Positions 55,477 through 64,000 of a stretch of 64,000 nucleotides of DNA are shown in pieces. The notes under the pieces are model-generated. The model did no database searches. It saw only the letters and a program-made list of their open reading frames with translations, and had not been told where the DNA came from. Source of the DNA: Macrophomina tecta. Its lineage: Eukaryota > Ascomycota > Dothideomycetes > Botryosphaeriales > Botryosphaeriaceae. The DNA lies in the NCBI GenBank assembly GCA_024180945.1, contig JAKSGN010000036.1, positions 1,984,001 to 2,048,000 of the forward strand, in the 5' to 3' direction. The position numbers were made by a program, and so were the translations under genes. Numbering within the stretch: the first letter of the stretch is position 1; each line of letters starts with the position of its first letter.

Positions 55477-55484
55477 CCTCCGAC

Positions 55485-56282
55485 CATGCATGCGCCCACA
55501 CCCCATCACACCGCCCCAGTGCCCGCCTGCATGACAACCTGCTTTTTTTACCATGTTTCGTCCTTATCGAAGCACTACCTCCCCAGCAGCAGGCACTAAG
55601 CACAAACCTAAGCCTGGCGCCGGTGCGAGACTAAGCCTCCTATCACAGCCACGTCACGACTATCAACGGAAGTAGAGAATACGACAATTCTTGAATTATG
55701 TTACACACCTTACTGGCCATACCTATCGCCCAGCCGATTCGAACAATTATGGGTGTAATAATGTCAGACTATTTTGCCTTACTGCCTCAGGTCAGCATCT
55801 ACTCTTTGCCACCTCCTCACTACTCCTCATCTTCACAAGCTTCGGATAGCAACATCGGTTTCCACTCTCCTCGGTTATTCAAACACTCATTTATGTATAT
55901 AAGCAAGCCTACCTCCCTCCCTCTCAGGAGACAGGCAGAATCTACTCTTTTCTGACCTCACTACTCTTCACTCACCCAAATCCAACAAATAACTACAAGT
56001 CGTCCTGCCTCAGGTCCTTAGCATGAGCCGCAGCGTACACTCGCTAGTCCCATAACATCAGCACCTCGCCCTATCGTACATTTACATATTCCCACTCTCT
56101 CCCTCCTCCCACCCATCTTGCTCTTGCTCCATTAATATACGTAACTCCAAGTTTCTGGATCTTTCTTCTTCTTGCTCTGTTCTCTTCACCTGCTCCTACG
56201 TGGCGTAGCTCTTCAGCAGTGCTGTTGGTAGCTCTGCCATACTATCCTCCACCCGAAGCCATCCTCCCGGACCCAGGCCAAG
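55485..56282. promoter_or_regulatory. Upstream region of the zinc-finger gene
   Basis: No coding signal. Several pyrimidine-rich tracts (tctactcttttctgacctc, ctctccctcctcccaccc) lie between 55,800 and 56,210, typical of fungal promoters and leaders. Exact start sites cannot be read. Confidence 0.45.
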
Positions 56283-57432
56283 ATGGTCTTCTGCACGTAC
56301 TGCGGGCGGCCTTTTACCAGAATGGAGCACCTGGAACGACACATTCTATCCCGTACGCTCCCAATTCCTGGGGAAAGCCCGCTTTTTCTCGTGCATTCGG
56401 ATGGCCTACTGATGCCCCACGGCTGCAGATACCAATGTGAAACCTTTCAAGTGCTTCATGTGCCACATGTCCTTCACGCGACGGTGAGTCGAATACACGC
56501 CGTCCTCAGATGCACCTATTCCAGTGCTGTACCACGTTTCTTCGGGTTCTCCGCGTTCACGTCGATCCCTGGAAACCCATTAGGAAACACAACGATGGCT
56601 GATCTTTCTCGGTGCCATTTGTAGGAACCTTCTCCAACGCCATTACACGGTCCATGGACGTGACCAGAACAACCAGGAAGGCCTACCGCTCAACAATGGC
56701 ACCATCCCCATATCCGCCGGCCGAGCCCTGATAGCGTGCAGTAACTGCGCAAAGATGAAGACCAAATGCGACAAGAAGTTTCCGTGCAGCGGCTGCGCGG
56801 GTCGCAACCTGAAATGCACCATCCGGCCCACTCGTCGGGCGTCGAAGCAGATAAATCGTGTAGGGGTTCCTGTACAACCTGGCGAGAATGGAATGACGGT
56901 CAGCGGAGCTTCGTCTAAGAATAATGGAGAGAATGAATCGCATGACTTTCCTTCGAGCAGCTCTCCTCCGGCCCAGTCTCGACAGCTGCAGTATTTCCAG
57001 CAGCAAGAGTTTCAGCAACAGCAACAGCAGCAACAACTGCAGCATCACTATTCCGCGTCCCACCATTCGCATTCGACGTCTCAACAATCCGTACCTCAGC
57101 AATTCAGATCCCAACATGCAAGCCCTGGGCAAGAGAAGCCTCTGACAGACGGCCCACCAGCAATGATCGAGCAAACTTCTCACCCCAAGAACGAAGCTTT
57201 TCCCGCTGTTCCTCCCCACGCGATCTCGCTGATACCTACACCCATGAACGGCTTCGTACAGCACACGTGGATGTCCAGCTACGAAGAGTTCACCGGCACG
57301 AACGGACGGGGCTCGGATGACAACGCAATCCCGCAATTCACAATGGACTGGCAGCAGATGCCGATGGCGGCGGGCTTTGACCTGTCTATTATGACACCAG
57401 ACGTGGCCATGGACTTCTCAACCATACATTAA
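56283..57432 (+). CDS. C2H2 plus Zn2Cys6 transcription factor, 3 exons
   Basis: Exons 56283-56352, 56429-56483 and 56625-57432, with introns of 76 and 141 bp (GTACGC/CAG and GTGAGT/TAG), give 310 residues in phase. Two C2H2 fingers: FCTYCGRPFTRMEHLERHILSH (starting at residue 3; quoted in parts) and FKCFMCHMSFTRR..LLQRHYTVH, completed only by splicing. A Zn2Cys6 binuclear cluster follows (CSNCAKMKTKCDKKFPC and CAGRNLKC). Then a glutamine-rich, low-complexity activation-like region, ending in FDLSIMTPDVAMDFSTIH. The C2H2-C6 combination occurs in a known class of ascomycete regulators, usually longer with a C-terminal fungal_trans domain, which is absent here. A Helitron end sits 8 bp after the stop. 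Confidence 0.83.
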
Positions 57433-57439
57433 TGGGCAT

Positions 57440-58010
57440 CTAGTTATAACGGTTATAATTAAGGCTTATAACGTAACGGCGTTATAACGGATAACCCGTT
57501 AATAACCGAGAAATAATATATAAGTCGCGTGGATTGAGACCTAATAGATCCACGCATGCCCCCTCAGCGAAGCTGGCCCGCTGGGGCTTAATCCGTGTAT
57601 ATAATACTTGAATTGAGGCACTATCGTAAAACCGACAGTACCTCCCCATACTCCATGAGGCAAATTCGGCACTACTGGCCTTATAATCCTACTCTATAAT
57701 GTCCTGCAACCATTAAATGTTCCTACACTAAATGTATTGGTCCTTCCTCCTCTCGTAGTCGTGAGCTCTCATAATAGCAAGGTCGCCGCCGGTTCTCTTG
57801 CGCAGTTTCTCGTAGTTGATAGGCTCGTCAAATAGAAGGCCACTCAACTGGCGGACGCGGGAGGCTGCAACATAAGAAAGACCGCTAGAAAACTCACGGT
57901 GATTAAGGTTTAGAACAGCCTTGTCAGTAGTGACGCCCTGAGACTTGTGAATTGTGATAGCGTGAGCAACGGTGATAGGGAACTGCAGGCTTTCTAACCA
58001 TACACGTATG
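57440..58010 (-). mobile_element. Helitron 3' part
   Basis: Minus-strand fragment with the end of a PIF1-like helicase gene followed by ~290 bp of non-coding sequence. This ends in CTAG (57,440-57,443), fitting the Helitron CTRR terminus followed by T. Palindromic GTTATAAC motifs just inside the end could form the usual hairpin. The rolling-circle Rep part and 5' end are missing. Confidence 0.65.
57728..58007 (-). pseudogene. Helitron PIF1-like helicase, C-terminus
   Basis: About 92 residues to a natural stop TAG at 57,730-57,728. They read VWLESLQFPITVAHAITIHK, then SQGVTTDKAVLNLN and LSYVAASRVRQLSGLLFDEP. HAITIHKSQG and YVAASRVR are helicase motifs V and VI of PIF1/Helitron helicases. The frame is lost at about 58,008, where the foldback sequence starts. 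The PIF1 host gene is less likely because the C-terminal spacing to LLFDEPI is that of Helitron proteins. Confidence 0.8.
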
Positions 58011-58095
58011 ATTTATTTAAACCATATATAAACCATATATTGCCCATACACCTATACCATACGGCTCAGCCATATGGTTTAAGTATGATCATACG
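58005..58095. repeat. Small foldback (MITE-like) sequence
   Basis: Imperfect inverted arms CGTATGATTTATTTAAACCA and TGGTTTAAGTATGATCATACG flank a ~45-bp loop with repeated 'aaccatata'. It interrupts the helicase frame. Confidence 0.55.
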
Positions 58096-58530
58096 CGGGA
58101 ACATCCTTGTTCCGGATCCGGTTGATGTTGCGTAGGGGGGCTCTTGTCACGATCTGATATGCAACCCCTGACCTTCTCGACACCTTAGTAGACAGCCGAG
58201 TCTTTAGTGCGTGCTTTTATGGTGTGGAGTTTTCAGTTGGTGATGCTGAAAAGAGTGGTATTTTGGCATGGTGGAGGAGGGGTGCCAGAGGTGCCCCTCT
58301 TTATACTCCAACACAGCTGAAATGCAGCTGAAACTATTTTTAGGCTACATACACGTGATTTTCCCAACATATGGGTATAAAGGTCTCTCGTTCCAGCCGC
58401 TTATTCTTTTTCTCTTTTCTCTCCTTAGATTTAGGAACTTCGTTAATTAAGCACCCACTTTGATCCGATATCAGTGCAGGTCGTGATAGCTCTGGGGTAG
58501 CTCTAGAATGCATTAATCTTAATAGATATA
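58096..58530. other. Intergenic, no gene recognised
   Basis: No convincing frame. Left of the copia LTR; no motif or copy of other repeats seen. Confidence 0.4.
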
Positions 58531-58677
58531 TGTTGGATATCACGTGTTTCAAGGTCTCCTTATATCACACCACATAGCTTAGCTACAATCACTCGTATAA
58601 GAGGCAAGCGGGTCACCTACCCACTCCCTCTTCATGCCATCATCAATGAATTATCACTGTTAATCAACATTCCAACA
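58531..58677 (-). repeat. Solo copia LTR (147 bp) with 5-bp target duplication
   Basis: On the plus strand it runs TGTTGGATATCACGTG...CATTCCAACA, the reverse of the LTR at 34,814. Perfect 5-bp duplications ATATA at 58,526-58,530 and 58,678-58,682. No internal region. Confidence 0.9.
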
Positions 58678-58708
58678 ATATATCACCATATAACGAAAAA
58701 AAGGGAGG

Positions 58709-59153
58709 TGTAACGAGCGGGCCTCTGCCTCTAAGGATCCAAACACCAAAGAGGGAGAAAACCTGTCGAGGGGGTTTTCCTTGAGTGGGTACAAGAAAAG
58801 GGTGAGAGCAAGTCGAACACGTGATGAGACTGAGCACTGTGTGCGAAGGCCGTGTTACTAACAATGTGCGAATTGCTATTGAAGTTGACCACGAAGGTCA
58901 AGGCTATCTAAGGAGTGTGGTTTATATACAAGTAAGAAAGTGTATACAATCTGTATGCTCAGTGAAGGTGTTGCGCTCAGTGACTGATCGCGACCCTCCT
59001 ACTGATCGGTTGGGTTGGTCTGCTCAATTTCTTGGCGAGTGGGTCTGACTGATCGCGGGGTCACGTGACCCTTGGCCCACATTTCTTTGGTTCTGCCCGC
59101 CTCTGGTGGGGATGCTCCCCTCTTCATCAACCCGTGCAGGCTGCGCCGTAACA
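58709..59153 (-). repeat. Solo gypsy LTR (445 bp) with 5-bp target duplication
   Basis: TGTAACGAGCGGGCC...GGCGCAG... in reverse orientation, ending CGCCGTAACA. Flanked by perfect GGAGG repeats (58,704-58,708 and 59,154-59,158). The second half is more diverged from LTR1. Lies only ~30 bp from the copia solo LTR. Confidence 0.92.
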
Positions 59154-59479
59154 GGAGGCTATATCCTACCTGTCTCTGAACGGTTGCACTACTATTTGAC
59201 TTCTGATACATGTTACAGCCTATACGGATTAGCTTAGGGGTAAATTAGGTAGATATATTCGCTACCATCGCTCAAGAAGATAACATCCATAAAATTCATT
59301 CTTTCAACACCCAATTCAGCCATGTATTTATGACTATCTAACGAAGTACTTATCAAATTTATCTAAAACCTCCAATATCTTCTATAATGCCCTCCTTCGT
59401 CTCGGCCGCGTCCAGTGATTGTGAAAATCTTATCTGGAGTCGATTGAGAGTTCATCTGAGCCGACTGAGACCCCGAAGA

Positions 59480-61586
59480 CCCCATCCTCTACTTCCTCAA
59501 AAAGAAGCGTGCTCGTACAACGGATTCTACCTGGGAGCATAATCGTAGGCCCCAAGGCTCCGAGCCCGAGCGCGTAGGCCAAAAGAAGGATCTTGTCTTC
59601 TACTGCAAATACTGCGTTAATCCATCCTATTCCACCTACGCCTCAAGTACCTTCCGCAATCATCTATTGAAGGTTTACTCAATTGAGGTGGAAAGCTCAG
59701 AGGCGCACCCTGTAAAGAGGGCACGAAATTCGCTACTTAAAGACGCCTTTGCTAAGGCTAGCCATATAAATACTGTCAAGCTTCAAATGCGCGAGGAGCA
59801 GGTGCTCCGGGACGCCCTTAATCCAAAGGCTGCAATTGAGTCTTAGGTTCAGTTAGTTACAGTACGAAACCTACCTTACAATTACAGCCAATGGCCAGAG
59901 CTACACGCTTTACTTCTAGCAGTTAATTACACTGCAGAAGACGTCATCAACCTCTCCCATGGCTCAACCCAGAAACTTGTTTCTAACTCCTACTTTATTC
60001 ACAAAGACATCCTGCGAAAGAAGCTCCAATCCTCGTCCTCAAAGCTTCACCTCTCCGCCGACGTATAGAGCGCGCTAAACCACAAAGCCTTCCTTGGAGC
60101 TTGCGTACAATTTATGGAGGAGGATATAAAGGAAATGCGTTAAGCTTTACTCGCTCTATCTGAGTTTCCTGGCCTAGATGGCCCTAGTAGTCATGGTGGG
60201 GCTGAATAATGGAAGCTTCTTTAGCCAATGCTTATAGACTACGGCATCTGGTATAAGATAGGATACGTTACAGGCGATAATCATGGCGCCAACTATGTCT
60301 TTTGTCGTGCGCTCAGCGAATTTCTAAGGGAGAAAGGCACTATGTGGCAGGTAAAGCATCGCCGTATCCGCTGCCACGGCCATATTATTAATCTCATCGT
60401 ATAGGTCTTCCTCTTTATGGATTCTCAGGAGGCTGTCGAAGCTGCTTGCAAGCAGATTGAGGAGCTTAATGAGGCTTTATACAACGTGGATATGATCGAG
60501 TCTTGGAAGAAAAATAAAGGCCTTGGCTGGCGCCAAATAGGACCTCTCTATAATGTCTATAATATCGCTATCCATATAAGGGCGAACGATTACAGATATA
60601 ATCTATTTAAGAGGCGTGCTGGCAGGGTTCTAGGGCTTAATAACGATACGCGCTGGAACTCGTGGTTTCTTCTTCTTAACGTAACACTTGAGAAGCAGGA
60701 GCACGTAAAGTAGTATTAAGACAAGTACTACGATAGTCTAAAAGATAACTATTTAATACCATAGGACTAGAAAGCTCTTTATCGTACCCGTAACTTCCTC
60801 TAGCCGTTCTAGAGGATAACGTAGCTTACCTAGGGCTATCGCACGACGCTTGACCATACGTTATTTACTATAGACGTTCTTTACAAGCACTATAAACACG
60901 CATTCGATAAGTACAAAGATAACCAATAGCTGCTTAGCTACGTACTTACGAGCTGGCACGTTTTTGATAAATATTATTAGCTATCGGATAAGAGCCCTGC
61001 GTACGCCGCAGCACTCATCCTTTACCCCTCACGAAGAAAGGCCCATATCCAAAAAAACTAGCCTAAGGCCTAGTATAAGGTCTTAAACAGCGTTAAGAAG
61101 TTATAGGAGGACGATTATAAAGGGCTATTAGCTATCTACTCGATGTCTTTCTTAGCCCTAAAAGCACAGTCGGGTAAGTATAATCTTCTCGCTCGGGAGC
61201 TTAATATTATTAGCACAATGCCCGATATCGACGAATACGAAACCTATACTTTATAAATACGTATCCCGATCGACTATTCGCCGCTTAACTAGTGGCTTCG
61301 TGATGAGTAGCGGGAACGTTATCCACGTCTATTAAAGATTGCTATTAATATCCTTTTAATCCCCGCCATGTCCGTCGGCCCCGTACGGGTCTTTTCCGGT
61401 GCACGCCGTATAATATCATAGGATCGAATGCTGCTCGGATCATCTATAATTAAGAGGGGAGAGTGCTTAAAGAGCTAAATCCGCAGCGGTATTACATCTA
61501 GGCTGCTAGTTGAAGTAATAGAATAGTATCTAGAGGAGTATAGCTAGGTAGATAGAAGCTACACTACTAGGCTAAAAAGGTGGTAA
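59480..61586 (+). pseudogene. hAT-3 transposase with ~25 in-frame stops (RIP-like)
   Basis: From about 59,490 to a TAA at 61,584 one frame gives recognisable hAT protein: a BED finger (FYCKYCVNPSYSTYASSTFRN), TGDNHGANYVFCRALSEF, HRRIRCHGHIINLIV, NDTRWNSWFLLLN, AYAAALILYPSRRKAHI and the hATC end (RYPRLLKIAINILLIPAMS, VRVFSGARRIIS). About 25 TAG/TAA codons interrupt it, at places where hAT proteins carry Q or W (for example IV*VFLF, FL*PF, IS*DR), yet no frameshift is needed over ~2 kb. The open piece 60,417-60,713 is only the longest gap between stops. Terminal repeats were not identified. Confidence 0.85.
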
Positions 61587-61656
61587 TGTATAACGTTATT
61601 TACTATAGTTATGGGCAATATATAGTTTACAGTATTATACGGGGATAAACTATATA

Positions 61657-62762
61657 ACGTATCCCACAAGCGAGCGGACCACCCAAGCGAGCGGACCACC
61701 CCATCAAAGCTCAATCGCTTTAAGTACGAATAACTCCACAACGCCTTGGATAATTAACCATCTATAATAGAGAGCCTATTCTATAGTAGTTTGCGCATCT
61801 TTTTAACATGTGCGAGAGTTGTGACCAGGCTCACCGCATTGCCCACATCGCCGTCGCTTCACCGCAGGCCCATCCGATTGCGCACCACCTTCGCGCGTTT
61901 CCGTCGAATCTGCTGGTTAACAGCATTTTTATCGACCAAATCCTGCCCAGCTTAAATTATTAGGGTCCTGCGCTTCTTAAATCCCCTTTTTTGCCGCTTC
62001 TTGCGTCTCGTTGCGGCCTCGTTTGCCCTTTGAAGATTCGCGGCTTCCGCCTGCAAAAGGACAGCCGAATGCGCCATCATCACCGTAACCCATTCACGAT
62101 TGCCTGACTGAACAGTCTTTAATCGAGTACGCTGCTCCGATGCTGTAACAACCATTCCAGCTGCGATCATGTCCATAAGGAAGCCGGCTTCGTCGAAGTT
62201 GTACGTGTCTCCGTCCACGATCCTATACTTCGCGATAGTGTTCCGGACGAGCTCGAACCATTGCGCGATGAGCTCTAGGTCCTCGCATTTCGCTCGCTGA
62301 TAGTCGTACTTGCGATTCAGAGGCGTTTTAAGCCCGGGAGTCCGTTTCACGAAGTTGGAGGGCCAGTTCTTGCCAACGGTACATCCGGCGCGGTCAGTAA
62401 GTAGCTTATTTGCCATATCTTCAACAGCACTCAACCGCGGCGGAAATCCTCGCGAATCTAGGTCGAGAATGCGTTGAACAATCAAAGATTCCTCGGGATC
62501 GGTAAGCTTTCGCGAATTGGGCGTGCAATCGCGTCGTGAATGGGTCCCGTCGCGTCGTCGCTTAAGAGTCATTCGATTAACGTGGTACGTTTCCGCAACG
62601 CCCCGATTACTCCGAAATCTGCCTTGATCGATAGCTTGCTTTACTAAGAATAAACGAGATTCATATAAGGGTGATTACGCGTGGTTTGGTTGTTGCATAG
62701 TTAATAGAAGCTAAGGTGACGCGTTTTGTTAATGGGGTGGTCCGCTCGCTTGTGGGATACGT
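61657..62762 (-). mobile_element. pogo-2, internally deleted pogo/Fot element with intact ends
   Basis: 1,106 bp between TA dinucleotides (61,655-61,656 and 62,763-62,764), with inverted ends starting ACGTATCCCACAAGCGAG and continuing CGGACCACCC. The left end carries the last 17 bp twice (AAGCGAGCGGACCACCC). Both ends are present, so it could be mobilised in trans. Sits in AT-rich sequence beside hAT-3. Confidence 0.9.
61952..62645 (-). pseudogene. pogo-2 transposase, internal deletion
   Basis: From ATG 62,572 there are 206 codons. In-frame similarity extends upstream to ~62,645 through a psq-type helix-turn-helix (QAIDQGRFRSNRGVAETYHV), where a 1-nt loss removes the likely true start. The CENP-B-type domain follows (LTDPEESLIVQRILDLDSRG, NFVKRTPGLKTPLNRKYD), then the first catalytic block YNFDEAGFLMDMI. 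After NREWVTVM the sequence jumps to a basic C-terminal tail (AVLLQAEAANLQRANEAATR), so the other two catalytic aspartates are deleted. No active enzyme. Confidence 0.85.
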
Positions 62763-62789
62763 TAATATACACCATACAAGCCTATATAG

Positions 62790-63250
62790 CGTACGGTGTA
62801 TAGTTAGAAAGCCTGCCACTGACGCGTAGTCCATCTGCGGGACTACGCAGGTCTGGTACAGTTATCGCATCTGTTTGGGTCGGAGATGTTGCAGCCTTCC
62901 GATGGCCAGGCATGTGTTTATTGCCCTCTTGAGGGTGTCCTGCACATGTGCTCTCCACCGGAGTTCCTAGTCAAAAGTCACTCCCAGTAGCTTAACCTAG
63001 TCTTTTAGCTTAATAAAGTGGTCTTGCATGGCTACTATTGTCTTGCAGCACTGGTTCTTATCTCTAGTAAAGTGAATAAGTTCTGTTTTCTTCGCTTCGA
63101 ACACGGATCCCGTCTTATTTACCCAGCGCTCTGTTCTAGAGAGATCGTCCCTTTAAAAGTCTCTAATATTCTTCTACGCTAAAAGGCTAGTGCGCCAGCG
63201 GAAGTAGTCGTTAATATAGGCCGAAGCTTCTCCGGTAAAGTCACTAATGG
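62790..63250 (-). pseudogene. LINE-E: decayed LINE-A-type RT fragment
   Basis: Minus-strand reading gives DFTGEASAYINDYFRWRTSL, then FEAKKTELIHFTRDKNQCC, VKLLGVTFD*ELRWRAHVQ, CLAIGRLQHLRPKQMR and VVPQMDYAS, equivalent to LINE-A RT/thumb. Several stops (TAG, TAA) at Q or W positions. The catalytic box is YIND instead of YIDD. Both ends truncated. Confidence 0.8.
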
Positions 63251-64000
63251 CCTGCCTCAACGTTAGAAAATCTATTTACTATAATTAGCATAAATTCCGA
63301 TCTACTCTATGCATTGCGGCCCTTTCGGTGAGGGCTATCCACGCTATCTACCTTGACCAGGCTTTGTAAAGTAGCCTCGGCTGCGTCGTTAGGCGACGTA
63401 GCCGACGGTAGAGCTATAGTAGCTACTATATACTTAAACAGCTTTTAGCAAATCCGTAGTCTACGGTTCTTAGCCTGCTTAATCTTGAGCACCTAGTCCT
63501 CGATTAAGAGATCTAATTCAATAAGAGCTTCCTCCTACTTCACAAGGCTCTCTTAAGAGAATACGACGGTTTCGCCCTTTTTAAGATAAGAGATCATCCG
63601 CGTATATAAATCCCAGCGGCCAGCACGAAGTAATTTATAGGTTTTACGTAAATATTCATATCTTTTATCCAGGGCGCGAAGTTCCTGTAACGTTATTAGC
63701 ATCAACGTGGCTTGTCGTCGAATTTACTCGCAGATAGCTTACCTTTAAAAAAAAAGCCATATCTCTAGGAGTAAGAACTTTAAATCCTTTAACTTATCCG
63801 ACTAACGCTTAACACAGCTTTTCTCTTTCCGGGCTTAGTAGTTTCGCTACCGTTTCTATAGCAGGAACACCTCTCGGCAGTTTCCAGGTATCCGCACCTT
63901 CCGTCTCTAAAGAACTTATTTATAAGCTCTTACCGCTTTACGCAGTTTACTAAGACATCTTAAATGAACGCCCTATATCTATAACTAACTAATCCGGCCT
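63251..64000. other. AT-rich decayed sequence to window end
   Basis: No frame longer than noise and no identifiable motif. Composition with many TAG/TAA triplets resembles the flanking RIP-like relics, so it may be another decayed element cut by the window edge. Confidence 0.4.

Noticed and set aside
1..64000. tRNA or rRNA genes, and a secondary-metabolite cluster
   Set aside because: No convincing T-arm/anticodon set or rRNA core was seen by eye, and no PKS, NRPS or terpene enzyme is present.

Overview
The window looks like a transposon-rich accessory region from a filamentous ascomycete (Pezizomycotina). Evidence: short introns with GTAAGT-like donors and CTAAC branch sites, a C2H2/Zn2Cys6 regulator, a fungal-rhodopsin-domain membrane protein, a DUF3435 recombinase, Tad-type LINEs, and many C-to-T-type stop codons of the kind left by repeat-induced point mutation (RIP). 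The species cannot be named from the sequence.

Layout. 0-1.7 kb: ends of older repeats, a 27-bp minisatellite. 1.7-5.7 kb: truncated Ty3/gypsy element (LTR, gag, protease-RT) with a -1 frameshift signal at the gag stop. 5.7-11.2 kb: LINE-A, nearly complete, one frameshift. 11.6-20.2 kb: the main island of host genes: a WD40 relic, a DUF7703-like membrane protein, a 5-exon rhodopsin/Pth11-like receptor and an uncharacterised 461-codon protein, with a LINE-C tail between. 20.3-25.5 kb: a pogo/Fot transposon and a Mutator-like element (MULE) with one in-frame stop. 26.3-26.75 kb: a small three-exon gene predicted to encode a secreted defensin-like peptide. 27.9-35.7 kb: LINE-D, hAT-1 and two partial copia elements, one carrying a solo LTR with target duplication.

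35.7-43.1 kb: a nested stack in which a DUF3435 tyrosine-recombinase pseudogene is flanked by one gypsy LTR and split by another, which is itself split by LINE-B with a 10-bp target duplication. 43.1-46 kb: little coding signal. 46-50 kb: LINE-A2, a 5'-truncated minus-strand relative of LINE-A. 50-52.6 kb: GC-rich, no recognisable gene, internal repeats. 52.6-55.5 kb: an apparently intact hAT transposon with inverted ends and a perfect 8-bp duplication. 56.3-57.4 kb: a three-exon zinc-finger regulator, followed 8 bp after its stop by a probable Helitron 3' end. 58.5-64 kb: two solo LTRs with perfect duplications, a heavily RIP-like hAT corpse, an internally deleted pogo element with intact ends, and a decayed LINE.

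The host genes do not form an obvious pathway. They are membrane receptors, a regulator, a secreted defensin-like peptide and a conserved unknown, scattered among elements of several ages. Some elements look recent (hAT-2, pogo-2 ends, solo LTRs, LINE-B insertion) and others are heavily mutated (hAT-3, LINE-E), as expected in a dynamic accessory compartment. All exon boundaries and family names come from reading the sequence and from family knowledge; no database search was run.
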